A stretch of DNA of 64,000 nt. Source: Sphingomonas sp. QA11. Lineage in GTDB: Bacteria; Pseudomonadota; Alphaproteobacteria; Sphingomonadales; Sphingomonadaceae. The notes below the pieces were generated by a model. The model searched no databases, had not been told where the DNA came from, and saw nothing but the letters and a program-made list of their open reading frames with translations. The translations under genes were made by a program, and so were the position numbers. Location of the stretch: positions 3,252,501-3,316,500 of the forward strand of contig NZ_CP098774.1 of NCBI RefSeq assembly GCF_028473665.1, given 5' to 3'. Below, piece after piece: positions 17,069 through 27,478 of this stretch (its first letter is position 1; each line of letters opens with the position of its first letter).

Positions 17069-18607
17069 ATGCCCAACGCCCCGCTTCCTCGCTCTTTCCG
17101 CTACCTGTTCGCGAGCCTTCTTCTTGCCCTGACCGTGCTTGCCGCACCGGCCCGCGCCGACGACATCTCAGCCACCGGGCGCGGGGTGGTGCGCATCGTC
17201 ACGGTCGCGGTGGTCGACGACCAAGTGGTCGGATTCGGCCATGGCAGCGGCTTTGCCGTCGCGCCCAACCGGATCGTGACCAACGCGCATGTCGTCGACC
17301 TCGCCAAGCGCTATCCCGACAATGTCGTGATCGGCGTGGTGCCGTCCGAAGGCGCCAAGAGCTATGAGGGCAAGGTCATCGCGATCGACGCGGCGCGCGA
17401 CCTGGCGCTGATCGAATTCACCGGCACGCGGCTGCCGACGGTCGCGCTCTATACCGGGCCGGTCGACGAGGGCGCGCCGGTCACGGCGCTCGGCTATCCC
17501 GGCAATGTCGATCTCGCGACCGCGCGCTCGGCGGTCGACTATATCCATCCGCTGTCGCCGATCAGGTCCGAAGGCGTATTCTCCGGGCGGCGGACGATGT
17601 CGGGCGTCGACGTGCTGCTCCACACCGCCAACATCGCGCGGGGCAATTCGGGCGGGCCGCTGCTCGATCCGTGCGGGCGGGTGATCGGGGTGAACTCCTC
17701 CTTCGCCAAGGGCGAGGAAGGCGATGCCAGTTTCGGCTTCGCCATCGCCGATTCCGAGCTCGCGACCTTCCTGCGCAACGCGAAGCAGGAATATCCGGCT
17801 GTCGGCACGCCCTGCACCAGCATCCTCGACCGGGTGAAACAGGACAGCGAGGCCGATGCGCGGGCGAGCGCCGCGGCGGAGGCGGCAAAGCGCGACGCCG
17901 CGGCAACGGCCGCCGCCGCCCGCGCGCAGGCGCTGGACAATGCACGCATCGCGGCCGAGCGGAACCGGGAGAACATCATGGCGCTCGCCGCGGTGCTGCT
18001 GGTGGCGGGGGCGCTGGCCATCGGCGGCGGCGGGCTGCTCGAAGTGCGCCGGCAGCGGCGCGAGGCGATCTGGGCGGCTTCGGCCGGGGGCGTGCTGATG
18101 GTCGCGGCGGCCGTCACCTTCTTCCTGCGGCCGAGCGGCGAGGTGACGCTTCCGCCCGAAACCGCGCCGACCCAGGCCCCGGCGGTGTCCTCGACCGCGG
18201 CGCTCGGCAAGATGGTGTGCACCGTGGTGCCGGATCGCAGCCGGGTCGTCTCTTCCTCCACCGAGGACCTGACGATCGACTGGGGCACAGCAGGCTGCAT
18301 GAACGGGCGCACCCAATATGCCGAGAATGGCAGCAAATGGGACCGGATCCTGGTGCCGACCGAGGACCAGACGGTGTCGGTGCTTCAGTTCGATCCGGCG
18401 ACGCGGACCTATTCGAACCAGCGTTATTTCCTGACGGCCGCGCAGATGGAGGCGCTGCGCAACATCAGGACTCAGGTGACGATCAAGACCTGCACGCCCG
18501 ACGAGGCGGGACGCGCCAATCTCGCGACTCAGCAGAGCGCGATCCGCACCCTGCTGCCGCCCTATCCCAACGAGAAGATCGTCTATTCCTGCAAATCGGC
18601 TGGCTGA
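17069..18607 (+). CDS. Trypsin-like serine protease with membrane anchor and extra C-terminal domain
   Basis: A 512-residue protein. Residues 1-30 form a signal peptide (FASLLLALTVLAAPARA). The protease domain follows with the complete triad: H74 (IVTNAHVV), D111 (AARDLALI) and S194 (ARGNSGGPLLD), so it should be active and periplasmic. An alanine-rich, probably helical stalk (about 255-300) leads to two hydrophobic segments (about 304-322 and 336-353), then a threonine/proline linker and a C-terminal domain of about 130 residues with cysteines at about 384, again probably periplasmic. It lacks PDZ domains, so it is not DegP. The substrate is unknown. It ends three bases from the convergent CPBP gene. 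Confidence 0.85.
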   Translation: MPNAPLPRSFRYLFASLLLALTVLAAPARADDISATGRGVVRIVTVAVVDDQVVGFGHGSGFAVAPNRIVTNAHVVDLAKRYPDNVVIGVVPSEGAKSYEGKVIAIDAARDLALIEFTGTRLPTVALYTGPVDEGAPVTALGYPGNVDLATARSAVDYIHPLSPIRSEGVFSGRRTMSGVDVLLHTANIARGNSGGPLLDPCGRVIGVNSSFAKGEEGDASFGFAIADSELATFLRNAKQEYPAVGTPCTSILDRVKQDSEADARASAAAEAAKRDAAATAAAARAQALDNARIAAERNRENIMALAAVLLVAGALAIGGGGLLEVRRQRREAIWAASAGGVLMVAAAVTFFLRPSGEVTLPPETAPTQAPAVSSTAALGKMVCTVVPDRSRVVSSSTEDLTIDWGTAGCMNGRTQYAENGSKWDRILVPTEDQTVSVLQFDPATRTYSNQRYFLTAAQMEALRNIRTQVTIKTCTPDEAGRANLATQQSAIRTLLPPYPNEKIVYSCKSAG

Positions 18608-18610
18608 GCG

Positions 18611-19492
18611 TTACGCCCCGCGCGACCAGAAGGGCCTGACGAACCGGTCGCGGCGATGGGCCACGACCAGCAGCGCGATGCCGAAGGCAGTGCAGACGAT
18701 GACCGCCGGAAGCGACGCCTCCGCGCCGAAGGAACCGCCGGTCAGCAGGTCGGGACCGCTGGTCTGCGGGATGAGCAGGCCGTCCTGCCGGAAGCCCGAT
18801 ACCGCGATCCCATAGATCCCGCCCTGCGACAGGTTCCACGCCGCATGCAGCCCGATCGCAGCCCATAGCCGGCGCGTCACCATGTAGAGCGCGGCGAGCA
18901 TCACCCCCGCCTCGAGCGCGATGGCCGAACCGGCCAGCAGCGATGCATTGGGGTTTTTGAGGTGCAGCGCGCCGAACAACGCCGCGGACAGGATCAGGGC
19001 GATCCAGCTCCCAAGCCAGGATTCGACCAGCCGGAAGAAGATGCCGCGCAGCATGATCTCCTCGGTAACGCCCGAGGTGATCGAGATGGCGAGCACCGGC
19101 AGCAGCACGGCCGCGGGATGTTGACCGATCACCCGATAGCCGCCGAACGCAGCGATGATGCCGATGACGACCGAGAAGAGAAGCAGCCCGCCGAGCAGGC
19201 CCGCGCCGAGTTCCTTCGCCCAGCCAGCCAATTCGAATTCGGCGACGGTCGGCCGGCGTTCGACGAAGCGCGCGAATACATAATAGAAGACGACGAAGAT
19301 CGCGGCGACCAGGATGGCGATCAACAGGGTGGACCAGTCGTTGTCGGGGTGGCGCAGAAGGTGCCGCACATAGCTTGAGGTCGTGAGCGCCCCGACCATG
19401 AACACGACCCCGATGACCAGCAGCACCGGCGGGAAGTGCACGATTCGCCACGTCTGGCTATTCGGCGGCGTGACCGGCTTGATCGGATTCAT
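18611..19492 (-). CDS. CPBP family intramembrane metalloprotease
   Basis: CAAX-protease/bacteriocin-processing-type membrane peptidase of 293 residues. It shows the three family motifs: EEIMLRGIFFRL (glutamate pair and arginine), FGALHLKNPNASLL (histidine) and GLHAAWNLSQGGIYG (second histidine with Asn). About eight hydrophobic segments are visible from residue 20 on. Bacterial members may process peptides or membrane proteins; no substrate gene lies adjacent. It converges on the trypsin-like protease with a three-base gap and no visible terminator between them. Confidence 0.9.
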   Translation of the reverse strand: MNPIKPVTPPNSQTWRIVHFPPVLLVIGVVFMVGALTTSSYVRHLLRHPDNDWSTLLIAILVAAIFVVFYYVFARFVERRPTVAEFELAGWAKELGAGLLGGLLLFSVVIGIIAAFGGYRVIGQHPAAVLLPVLAISITSGVTEEIMLRGIFFRLVESWLGSWIALILSAALFGALHLKNPNASLLAGSAIALEAGVMLAALYMVTRRLWAAIGLHAAWNLSQGGIYGIAVSGFRQDGLLIPQTSGPDLLTGGSFGAEASLPAVIVCTAFGIALLVVAHRRDRFVRPFWSRGA

Positions 19493-19547
19493 GGCTATCC
19501 CCTCGTCTGACGGGGGAATCTAGCCGGCATCATCGGACGACGCAAAA

Positions 19548-20018
19548 TCAGGCGCGGTCGATCCTCGCCGCGAAACAGCCGGGCTTCGCATTGTGCGCGT
19601 GCAGGTACGCCACCGCCGGATCGGCGAAGAAACGGTCGATCAGAACGCTCAGGTCGCGACCCTCGGTGAGGTCCGCAACGGTCATCATGCCCCCCGCATC
19701 ATAGGCGCGGACCGACAGGGTCCGGGTCGCGAGCTGTTCGGGCACCTCGTTCTCGAACCGCGCCGCTACGGTCATCCCCTCGCGCACGAAGATGGCGTGA
19801 CGCTGACGATAGGGGGAGTCGACCGGGAGATGCTCGTAGTTGAGCAGCAGCACATGCTCCCCCGGCGCCGCATCCTCGAGCGAGATGCGGCAGGGAAAGC
19901 CCGGCCGCCCGGTGACGGCCATGCGGACCACGCCGAGGCCGGCCAGCGCGGCGGTGTCGAAGCCGTAAAGCGGCACGAACGGCGCCGGATCAAGGCCGGT
20001 AATGGCAAAGCCGCTCAC
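19548..20018 (-). CDS. DUF1203 domain protein
   Basis: A 156-residue cytoplasmic protein of the DUF1203 family: LYGFDTAALAGLGVVRMAVT, GFPCRISLEDAAPGEHVLLL, NYEHLPVDSPYRQRHAIFV and the end HAHNAKPGCFAARIDRA. The start is GTG overlapping the ada stop by four bases (GTGA); the longer in-frame extension upstream reads through ada in the wrong frame. Translational coupling to an alkylation-repair gene suggests, but does not show, a part in the same response. Biochemical function unknown. Confidence 0.88.
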   Translation of the reverse strand: MSGFAITGLDPAPFVPLYGFDTAALAGLGVVRMAVTGRPGFPCRISLEDAAPGEHVLLLNYEHLPVDSPYRQRHAIFVREGMTVAARFENEVPEQLATRTLSVRAYDAGGMMTVADLTEGRDLSVLIDRFFADPAVAYLHAHNAKPGCFAARIDRA

Positions 20019-21052
20019 GCCACGCCCTCCCGCTTGAGCAGCACGACCTTGCGATCCAGCCCATAGGCATAGCCGCCGAGCGTGCCGTCGCTGCGCTGGG
20101 CGCGGTGACAGGGAATGACCACCGCCACCTGGTTCTGGCCGCACGCGGTGCCCGCCGCCCGCACTGCCCCGGGGCTGCCGGCGATCGCGGCAAGCTCGCT
20201 GTAGCTGCGCGTCTCGCCCGCCGGAATGGCGCGGAGCGCCTGCCACACTGCTTCCTGGAAAGCCGTGCCCTGCACGTCCAGCGGCAGATCATGATGACGC
20301 TCCGGGGATTCGACGCTTGCCACCACCCGGGCGGCAAGGTCGGCGAGTGCAGCGCCGCCGGGTACGATCTCGGCCTTGGGAAAACGCAGCTTCAGCGCCT
20401 CCTCGCCTTCGTCGAACGACACGCGGCACAACCCCTTGTCTGTCGCCGCGACCAGCATCGGGCCGAGGCTGGTATCGGCGACGGTCCAGCGGATCGTCAC
20501 GCCTGCCCCGCCCTTGCGCCACGCGCTCGGCGTCATGCCAAGCCGTCTCGCACCACCTTCATAGAAACGGCTGGGGGCCGAATAGCCAGCTTCGTAAATC
20601 GCCTGGGTGACGGTATCTTCCTCGATCAATGCCCTGGCCGCGCGCTGGGCCTTAAGGCCGCGAGCATAGGCGGCTGGCGTCACGCCGGTCGCGCGCTTGA
20701 ACAGGCGGTGGAAATGGTGCGGAGCATAGCCGACCCGGGCAGCGAGTTCCTCAAGCCCCATGCCGTCCTCGTCCGCCTCGATCAACGCGACCGCCTCGGC
20801 CACCGCGATGCGGTCACGGCCGACCTCGTCGGGCTTGCAGCGCAGGCAGGCACGGAATCCTGCCGCCCGCGCCTCAACGCCGTCGCGGTAGAACCGGACA
20901 TTCTCCCGCTTCGGATGCCGCGCCGGGCAGCTCGGCTTGCAATAGATGCCGGTCGAGGTGACCGCACCGACGAAACGCCCGTCATAGGCCCGGTCGCGGC
21001 GCTCGAAAGCGGACCAAGCGGTATCGGCGTCGATGGCTAGTTGCTGTGTCAT
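20015..21052 (-). CDS. ada: Bifunctional Ada: methylphosphotriester sensor, AraC regulator and O6-alkylguanine transferase
   Basis: Repairs methylated DNA and activates the adaptive response. Domains in order: an N-terminal zinc domain with C38, C42, C69 and C72 (YCKPSCPARHP, CLRCKP), where C38 accepts the methyl group from phosphotriesters; an AraC-type HTH (about 90-180; LAARVGYAPHHFHRLFKRATG); and a C-terminal methyltransferase with the active cysteine C315 in VIPCHRAQ. All key residues are present and the 345-residue length is normal. The ATG at MTQQLAIDAD was preferred over one 11 codons upstream. DUF1203 follows with overlapping codons. Self-regulation is expected from the family; no operator was identified. 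Confidence 0.97.
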   Translation of the reverse strand: MTQQLAIDADTAWSAFERRDRAYDGRFVGAVTSTGIYCKPSCPARHPKRENVRFYRDGVEARAAGFRACLRCKPDEVGRDRIAVAEAVALIEADEDGMGLEELAARVGYAPHHFHRLFKRATGVTPAAYARGLKAQRAARALIEEDTVTQAIYEAGYSAPSRFYEGGARRLGMTPSAWRKGGAGVTIRWTVADTSLGPMLVAATDKGLCRVSFDEGEEALKLRFPKAEIVPGGAALADLAARVVASVESPERHHDLPLDVQGTAFQEAVWQALRAIPAGETRSYSELAAIAGSPGAVRAAGTACGQNQVAVVIPCHRAQRSDGTLGGYAYGLDRKVVLLKREGVA

Positions 21053-21121
21053 GATGGCGATATAGGCGCCGCGGCCGGCCGCCACATCCCGAGGCTTGCG
21101 GTCAAAACGAAGGCGCCCTCT

Positions 21122-21925
21122 TCAGGCACCAGCGCTGAGCCACTCCAGTATCTTCGACTGCGACGTGGCCAGGAACGCCAGCTCATGCCCCGCGCCGGGG
21201 ACGAGCTTGAGCATGGCCGCGGGTTGCGCCCTGGCCAGCGCCTGGCTGTTGGCGACTGAAACGACGTCATCCGCCGTGCCGTGCAGCAGCAGGATCGGGC
21301 AGGTGACGGCGGGAAGCTTCGCGAGATTGTCGTATCGATCGCGCACCAGCAATCGGGCGGGAAAGACGGAGAAATGTTCCTGCGCAACCCGGTCCAGGCT
21401 CGCGAACCCGGAAATCAGCACCAGTCCGGCGAGCCGGTGGCGCGACGCCATCTCGGTCGCGACGCCAGAGCCAAGCGAATTGCCGACGGCGACGACCCGT
21501 CCCTGCGGCACCTCTTTCGCGGCGAGCCATGCCATCGCGGCCTCTCCGTCGCGATAGAGGCCCTGCTCGTCCGGCGCCCCGGGATTGCCGCCATAGCCGC
21601 GATATTCGGGCAGCATCAGGCCATAGCCCCGAGCGGCGAGCGCGCGCGTCGCATGGACGCTCGCTTCGAGATCGCTGCCATTGCCGTGAAAGAAGAGCAA
21701 GGTCGGCAAGCCGGTCCGGGCGGGGCGATAAAAGGCGCGCAGCGTCAGGCCTTCGGCGGTCCTGATCCGGACATCCTCATATCCAGCCTCGGGCCCAGCA
21801 ACGACCGTCTTCGGCGCGGGATAGAAGAAGTCGCGCTGGAACCAGAAGAGCAGCGCGAGCAGCACCAGATAGACAAGGAGTGCCACACCGCCGACCCAGA
21901 GGGCGATCTTGCCAACAGAGATCAA
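21122..21925 (-). CDS. Membrane-anchored alpha/beta hydrolase (BEM46-like)
   Basis: A 267-residue serine hydrolase with an N-terminal hydrophobic anchor (ALWVGGVALLVYLVLLALLFWF). Catalytic features: oxyanion motif LLFFHGNGSDLE, nucleophile elbow VGNSLGSG (Ser), acidic residue in LLHGTADDVV, and the histidine in PGAGHELAF. The pattern fits the BEM46/ABHD13-like group. Substrate unknown. The first codon is TTG with no good Shine-Dalgarno sequence; an internal GTG would remove part of the anchor. It is divergent from the small cysteine protein gene at 22.1 kb. Confidence 0.87.
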   Translation of the reverse strand: MISVGKIALWVGGVALLVYLVLLALLFWFQRDFFYPAPKTVVAGPEAGYEDVRIRTAEGLTLRAFYRPARTGLPTLLFFHGNGSDLEASVHATRALAARGYGLMLPEYRGYGGNPGAPDEQGLYRDGEAAMAWLAAKEVPQGRVVAVGNSLGSGVATEMASRHRLAGLVLISGFASLDRVAQEHFSVFPARLLVRDRYDNLAKLPAVTCPILLLHGTADDVVSVANSQALARAQPAAMLKLVPGAGHELAFLATSQSKILEWLSAGA

Positions 21926-22134
21926 CGGCCGCTCGCTCGAAAACGTGTGAACGATGCCTGATTGGCGACACTGATATTTTGCTGGGCCAGTTCCATCCCA
22001 TCATCCTCGCCAGGCGTCGGCAGGAATGCCATCTTACCATGGAAGGGAAGGCGATCCAGGGACCCAACCCACGCCATGCACTTGATCAGCGGACGTCTCA
22101 CGTTCATCATCAACCTCCCCGGGGGGCCATTATC

Positions 22135-22656
22135 ATGCATTCGCGGAGATTGAAGATCGCTGCCCTGACGCTCACCGCATTCGGGTTGGCGGCGTCAGGC
22201 GGCTGCGAAAGCCGGGAAGCCACCGCTCGGCGAACTGCCTCGGGAATCGCGTCGGAGACAGCGAAGTTGCAGCGCGATGCGGAAACGGCGTGCCTGTGCG
22301 AGCGCCGACGCGGAGCGGCGGGAAAAGGGACATGTTGGACCAGCTTCGAAAACGCGATGGCAGCAAAGCACGCCGAAGAAACAGGAGCCTCCCTTTGCGC
22401 GCCCATTTCCACCGAATCGCGGGAATGGTCGGATAACGAGGGCCAGCATTCGGTCATCTTGCGATATTACACTGTCGGGACAAGCACGCAGATGACCCTC
22501 TGCACCGTTTCCGAAGCCAGAACCTTCGAACACGCAATGAACAATGCCTGGAGCAAAAGGTCCGAGGCTGCGGTGAAGGACGCAGAAAAGCTCGCGCGTG
22601 CAATGGTCAGTGGCCAGCAATTCACTGCCGTTCCCGGCAAGCCGACCTGCGGATAA
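22135..22656 (+). CDS. Small exported cysteine-rich protein, CLCERR paralog A
   Basis: A 173-residue protein I do not recognise from any named family. It has an N-terminal signal (LKIAALTLTAFGLAASGGC); Cys24 could be lipidated but the lipobox (SGGC) is atypical. The mature part has five more cysteines: C53 and C55 (ACLCERR), C67 (CW), C88, one in TLCT, and a sixth at the C-terminus (PTCG). It aligns across its length with the protein at 24.6 kb: CLCERR-G--GK--CW--FE-A-A-KHA, then TLCT--EA----E-AM, and a terminal cysteine. It converges with the receptor gene 12 bases away. Periplasmic disulfides are inferred. Confidence 0.75.
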   Translation: MHSRRLKIAALTLTAFGLAASGGCESREATARRTASGIASETAKLQRDAETACLCERRRGAAGKGTCWTSFENAMAAKHAEETGASLCAPISTESREWSDNEGQHSVILRYYTVGTSTQMTLCTVSEARTFEHAMNNAWSKRSEAAVKDAEKLARAMVSGQQFTAVPGKPTCG

Positions 22657-22668
22657 CGCCCCGGCCAA

Positions 22669-24438
22669 TCACGCCACCCTCACGTCATCCATCAGGCGAT
22701 TGATCCGGGTGCGCAGCGTTTCGACGCCGCCGGCGACTGCCTCCGCCGTGCGCGCCACATTCTCGGCGCCGCGGCGCGAGCGTTCGGCGCGCTCGTACAA
22801 AAGCTGCATGTTGGTCGCCGCGTCGGCCGTGCCGCCCTCCACCTCGGCGATGGCGGCGGCGATGCGACGGGTCATGTCGCGCTGCTGCTCCACCGCGCCG
22901 GCGACATTGGCGGCGGAGCGATCGAGATCCGCCGCGAGCGAATCGACTGACTGGATCGTCTCAAGCACGGTATCGCTCGCGTGCGAAACGGCGGCGAGAC
23001 GGGATTCAATCCGGCCCGCAGCGGCCTGGGTCTGGCGCGCGAGGCCCTTCACCTCGTCCGCGACCACGGCGAAGCCGCGCCCGGCGTCGCCAGCGCGCGC
23101 CGCCTCGATCGTCGCGTTCAGCGCGAGCAGGTTGGTCTGTCCGGCAACGGCGGAGATCAGGTCGAGTACCCCGGCGATCTCGCCGACCAGCACGCCAAGC
23201 GATTCGGCATGCGCCCGGCCTTCGAGGGTGCGCGCCCGGACATGGGCAGCGCCGGTCTTCGATTCATGCGCCTCATCGCTGATTCGCTCGATCGCCTCCG
23301 CCAGTGCCGCGCCCGACTGGGCAATGGTGCGTGCGCTCGACGCGCTCTGTTCTGCCAGCGCGGCGGTCGCGAGCGCGTGATGCTCGGTCGTTCCCGCTTC
23401 GTCGGACATCGCGTTCGCCGTCTCGCGCAAGGCAGGACCGGCCGAGATGAGCTCATGAACGACCAGGCTCGCCTCGCGCTCGAACACCGCGAACAGCGCA
23501 TCGAGATCAGCCGCGCGTTTCGCACGCGCCTCATGTTCAGCAACCTGGCGGCGGTGGAGCGCTTCATTGGCGCGGTGCGATTCCTCGCTCAGGCGCCGCG
23601 CATCGCCGGATCGCGTGCGCGCAAAGGCTAAGGCGCGGGCGATCTCGCCGATCTCGTCAGCGCGGTCGAGGCCGGGGATCGGCGTATCGTCGCGCTCCAG
23701 CGTGATATCGCTGGTCGCCACCGCGATCCGCGCGAGCGGCTGCTCGATCCTAAGGGTCAGCATGCGCATGCCCCACCAGCCGATCAGCGCGGCGAGCAGC
23801 GTCACGAAGGCGACCATGAGATACGCCGTCGCGAACCCCCGTTCGAGCGTCGCCCGCTCGCGCGCGGCATCAGTGCGCAGATCGTCGACCAGGCCGTTAC
23901 TGGCGACGGTCAGCGGATCGATCGCCGCATAGAGCGCGCCGCTGACGAAGAAATCGAGCTGATCGAGGTGACGGCCGCGCAGCAGATCCAGCAACCGCTC
24001 GATCGCCGCATCGGCGCCGCGGCGTGCATCGGAAACCTGCGCGATGGCGATACTGCGCCGTTGATCGGGCGCGTGGCTGGCGAAGGACTGCCAACTCGTT
24101 CGAATGGTGGCGCGCGCAGCCTCGATCACGCTGATCGCGCTTTCCGGCGAGAGATTGCCGCTCTGCACTTTCTGCGCGGTGAGCAGGGCAGTGATATAGC
24201 TGTCGTTAACCCGTTGAAGCTCGCCGATCGGATAAAGCCGGTCGAGCACCAGCGAGCGAACGCCGTGACTGGTGCTGAGCGTCGTGCCGATCAGCGCGAC
24301 GGCGAGCAGCGCCTGGATGCCGAGCAGGCTCCAGACGATACGGCGAAGCTGGGAGCGGATGCTGCCACCACCCGGCCCTCGCCGCGCGATGCGGTGTTTA
24401 AAAGCCGAAAGGGCGGCGGCGATATCTGGGCGAGGCAT
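22669..24438 (-). CDS. Methyl-accepting chemotaxis-type receptor
   Basis: A 589-residue transmembrane receptor. First membrane segment near residues 36-55 ([17 protein letters not shown]), a periplasmic four-helix-type sensor region (about 60-210), a second segment ([18 protein letters not shown]), a HAMP region ([16 protein letters not shown]), and a cytoplasmic signalling domain with the conserved tip [20 protein letters not shown] followed by [20 protein letters not shown]. The start was set at [10 protein letters not shown]; upstream in-frame sequence has no similarity. No CheA, CheW, CheR or CheB genes are nearby and there is no obvious C-terminal CheR pentapeptide, so the partner kinase must be encoded elsewhere. 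It sits between the two cysteine-rich paralogs. Confidence 0.9.
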   Translation of the reverse strand: MPRPDIAAALSAFKHRIARRGPGGGSIRSQLRRIVWSLLGIQALLAVALIGTTLSTSHGVRSLVLDRLYPIGELQRVNDSYITALLTAQKVQSGNLSPESAISVIEAARATIRTSWQSFASHAPDQRRSIAIAQVSDARRGADAAIERLLDLLRGRHLDQLDFFVSGALYAAIDPLTVASNGLVDDLRTDAARERATLERGFATAYLMVAFVTLLAALIGWWGMRMLTLRIEQPLARIAVATSDITLERDDTPIPGLDRADEIGEIARALAFARTRSGDARRLSEESHRANEALHRRQVAEHEARAKRAADLDALFAVFEREASLVVHELISAGPALRETANAMSDEAGTTEHHALATAALAEQSASSARTIAQSGAALAEAIERISDEAHESKTGAAHVRARTLEGRAHAESLGVLVGEIAGVLDLISAVAGQTNLLALNATIEAARAGDAGRGFAVVADEVKGLARQTQAAAGRIESRLAAVSHASDTVLETIQSVDSLAADLDRSAANVAGAVEQQRDMTRRIAAAIAEVEGGTADAATNMQLLYERAERSRRGAENVARTAEAVAGGVETLRTRINRLMDDVRVA

Positions 24439-24614
24439 GGCCGGGCTATGAGGACCAAGACGCAAACGCGTGGTTAACCGATTGTTACGGTTATATGAAA
24501 TCGGAAAAGAAACATCGGCGGAACGTGGTTGCGAGCCCGGCTTGCGCACGCCTCTACCCATCTGCACAATCCATACGCTGCAGCGATGGCCTGCGGACGG
24601 GGGAAAACGTCAAA

Positions 24615-25109
24615 ATGCGGAAAGTCCTGATCTGGGGCGCTCTGATCGCTATTGTCCTCCTGACGGCCATTACCTGGTACGGGACCGCAGGCTGGTTCGA
24701 GCGCAGGGCACTTCGTAAACAGGCGGTTGCATCCTGTTTATGCGAACGACGCGCGGGCTCGAACGGTAAGCAGGCATGCTGGTCAGCGTTCGAAAAGGCG
24801 ATCGCGCCAAAACATGCAAAGAGTACGGCCGGCAACAAGACGTTCTGCGGCTTCGTATCCCCGGGCTATCGCTTCTGGAAGGAAGGCGACGCCGACTATG
24901 AGGTGATCACGCACTATCGTGCCGCCGGTCCGAACGGGAAAATCGTGACGCTGTGCACAAGGACAGAAGCGGACAAGGTCGAAGAAGCAATGGAAAAGGA
25001 CCTTGATGGCCCCGCAGGCCGCGTCAGCGCAGCTACACTCAAAATGGCTGAAGATATCTCGCTTGGACGACCGATCGGCGAAAGTTCCGCCTGGTCGTCC
25101 TGCCTGTAA
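24615..25109 (+). CDS. Small membrane-anchored cysteine-rich protein, CLCERR paralog B
   Basis: A 164-residue protein of no family I recognise. Residues 4-22 (VLIWGALIAIVLLTAITWY) form one membrane segment without a clear cleavage site, so it is probably anchored with its C-terminal domain in the periplasm. It is a paralog of the protein at 22.1 kb: ASCLCERRAGSNGKQACW, FEKAIAPKHAK, VTLCTRTEADKVEEAME, and a cysteine one residue from the end (WSSCL). Six cysteines align between the two. The ATG was chosen because it opens the hydrophobic segment. It diverges from the receptor gene with a 176-base gap and is followed by a terminator-like hairpin ahead of atpH. Confidence 0.75.
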   Translation: MRKVLIWGALIAIVLLTAITWYGTAGWFERRALRKQAVASCLCERRAGSNGKQACWSAFEKAIAPKHAKSTAGNKTFCGFVSPGYRFWKEGDADYEVITHYRAAGPNGKIVTLCTRTEADKVEEAMEKDLDGPAGRVSAATLKMAEDISLGRPIGESSAWSSCL

Positions 25110-25143
25110 TCCGGAAGTCGTCGTTCAGGCACGCTCGACGGAC

Positions 25144-25168
25144 TCGGGTTGCATCCCGTGCAACCCGA
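25144..25168. repeat. Perfect inverted repeat in the atp leader
   Basis: Ten-base arms TCGGGTTGCA and TGCAACCCGA with a TCCCG loop, between the cysteine-rich paralog B and atpH. No T-tract follows. Either an operator-like palindrome or an RNA hairpin in the atp leader. Confidence 0.55.
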
Positions 25169-25192
25169 TGCTAACCGCGCGGCGACCCATCA

Positions 25193-25218
25193 GGGGGGCC
25201 GATTCCGGCCTCCCTTTT
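25193..25218 (+). terminator. Intrinsic terminator-like hairpin before atpH
   Basis: Arms GGGGGGCCG and CGGCCTCCC (one G-U pair) with loop ATTC, followed by TTTT. It could end the paralog B transcript or, if the atp promoter lies upstream, act in its leader. It stands 42 bases before the atpH start. Confidence 0.6.
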
Positions 25219-25259
25219 CGTATGGGTCGCAAACAGTTTCAAACGAGGATTTCGATCGC

Positions 25260-27346
<2,087 letters not shown>

Positions 27347-27362
27347 TAACGGACACACATAT

Positions 27363-27452
27363 CCGTCACCCCGGACTTGTTCCGGGGTCCACCGGGCAAC
27401 AGACCTGAGCGCTGGTGGATGAGTGGATGCCGGAACAAGTCCGGCATGACGG
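27363..27452. repeat. Inverted repeat between atpA and atpG
   Basis: Two 30-base arms (27363-27392 and 27423-27452), nearly perfect complements: CCGTCACCCCGGACTTGTTC pairs with GGAACAAGTCCGGCATGACGG-type sequence on the right. The loop is 30 bases. This is the GTCACCCCGGACTTGTTCCG type of dispersed repeat common between genes of sphingomonads. It lies inside the atp operon, so it must be transcribed. Confidence 0.85.
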
Positions 27453-27478
27453 AAGAAGGGAAGCGGTAACGGACTGAC

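Noticed and set aside
21922..22140. Small minus-strand frame of 72 codons upstream of the alpha/beta hydrolase
   Set aside because: Overlaps the start of the plus-strand cysteine-rich gene region, has no motif, and its frame differs from the hydrolase; not supported.
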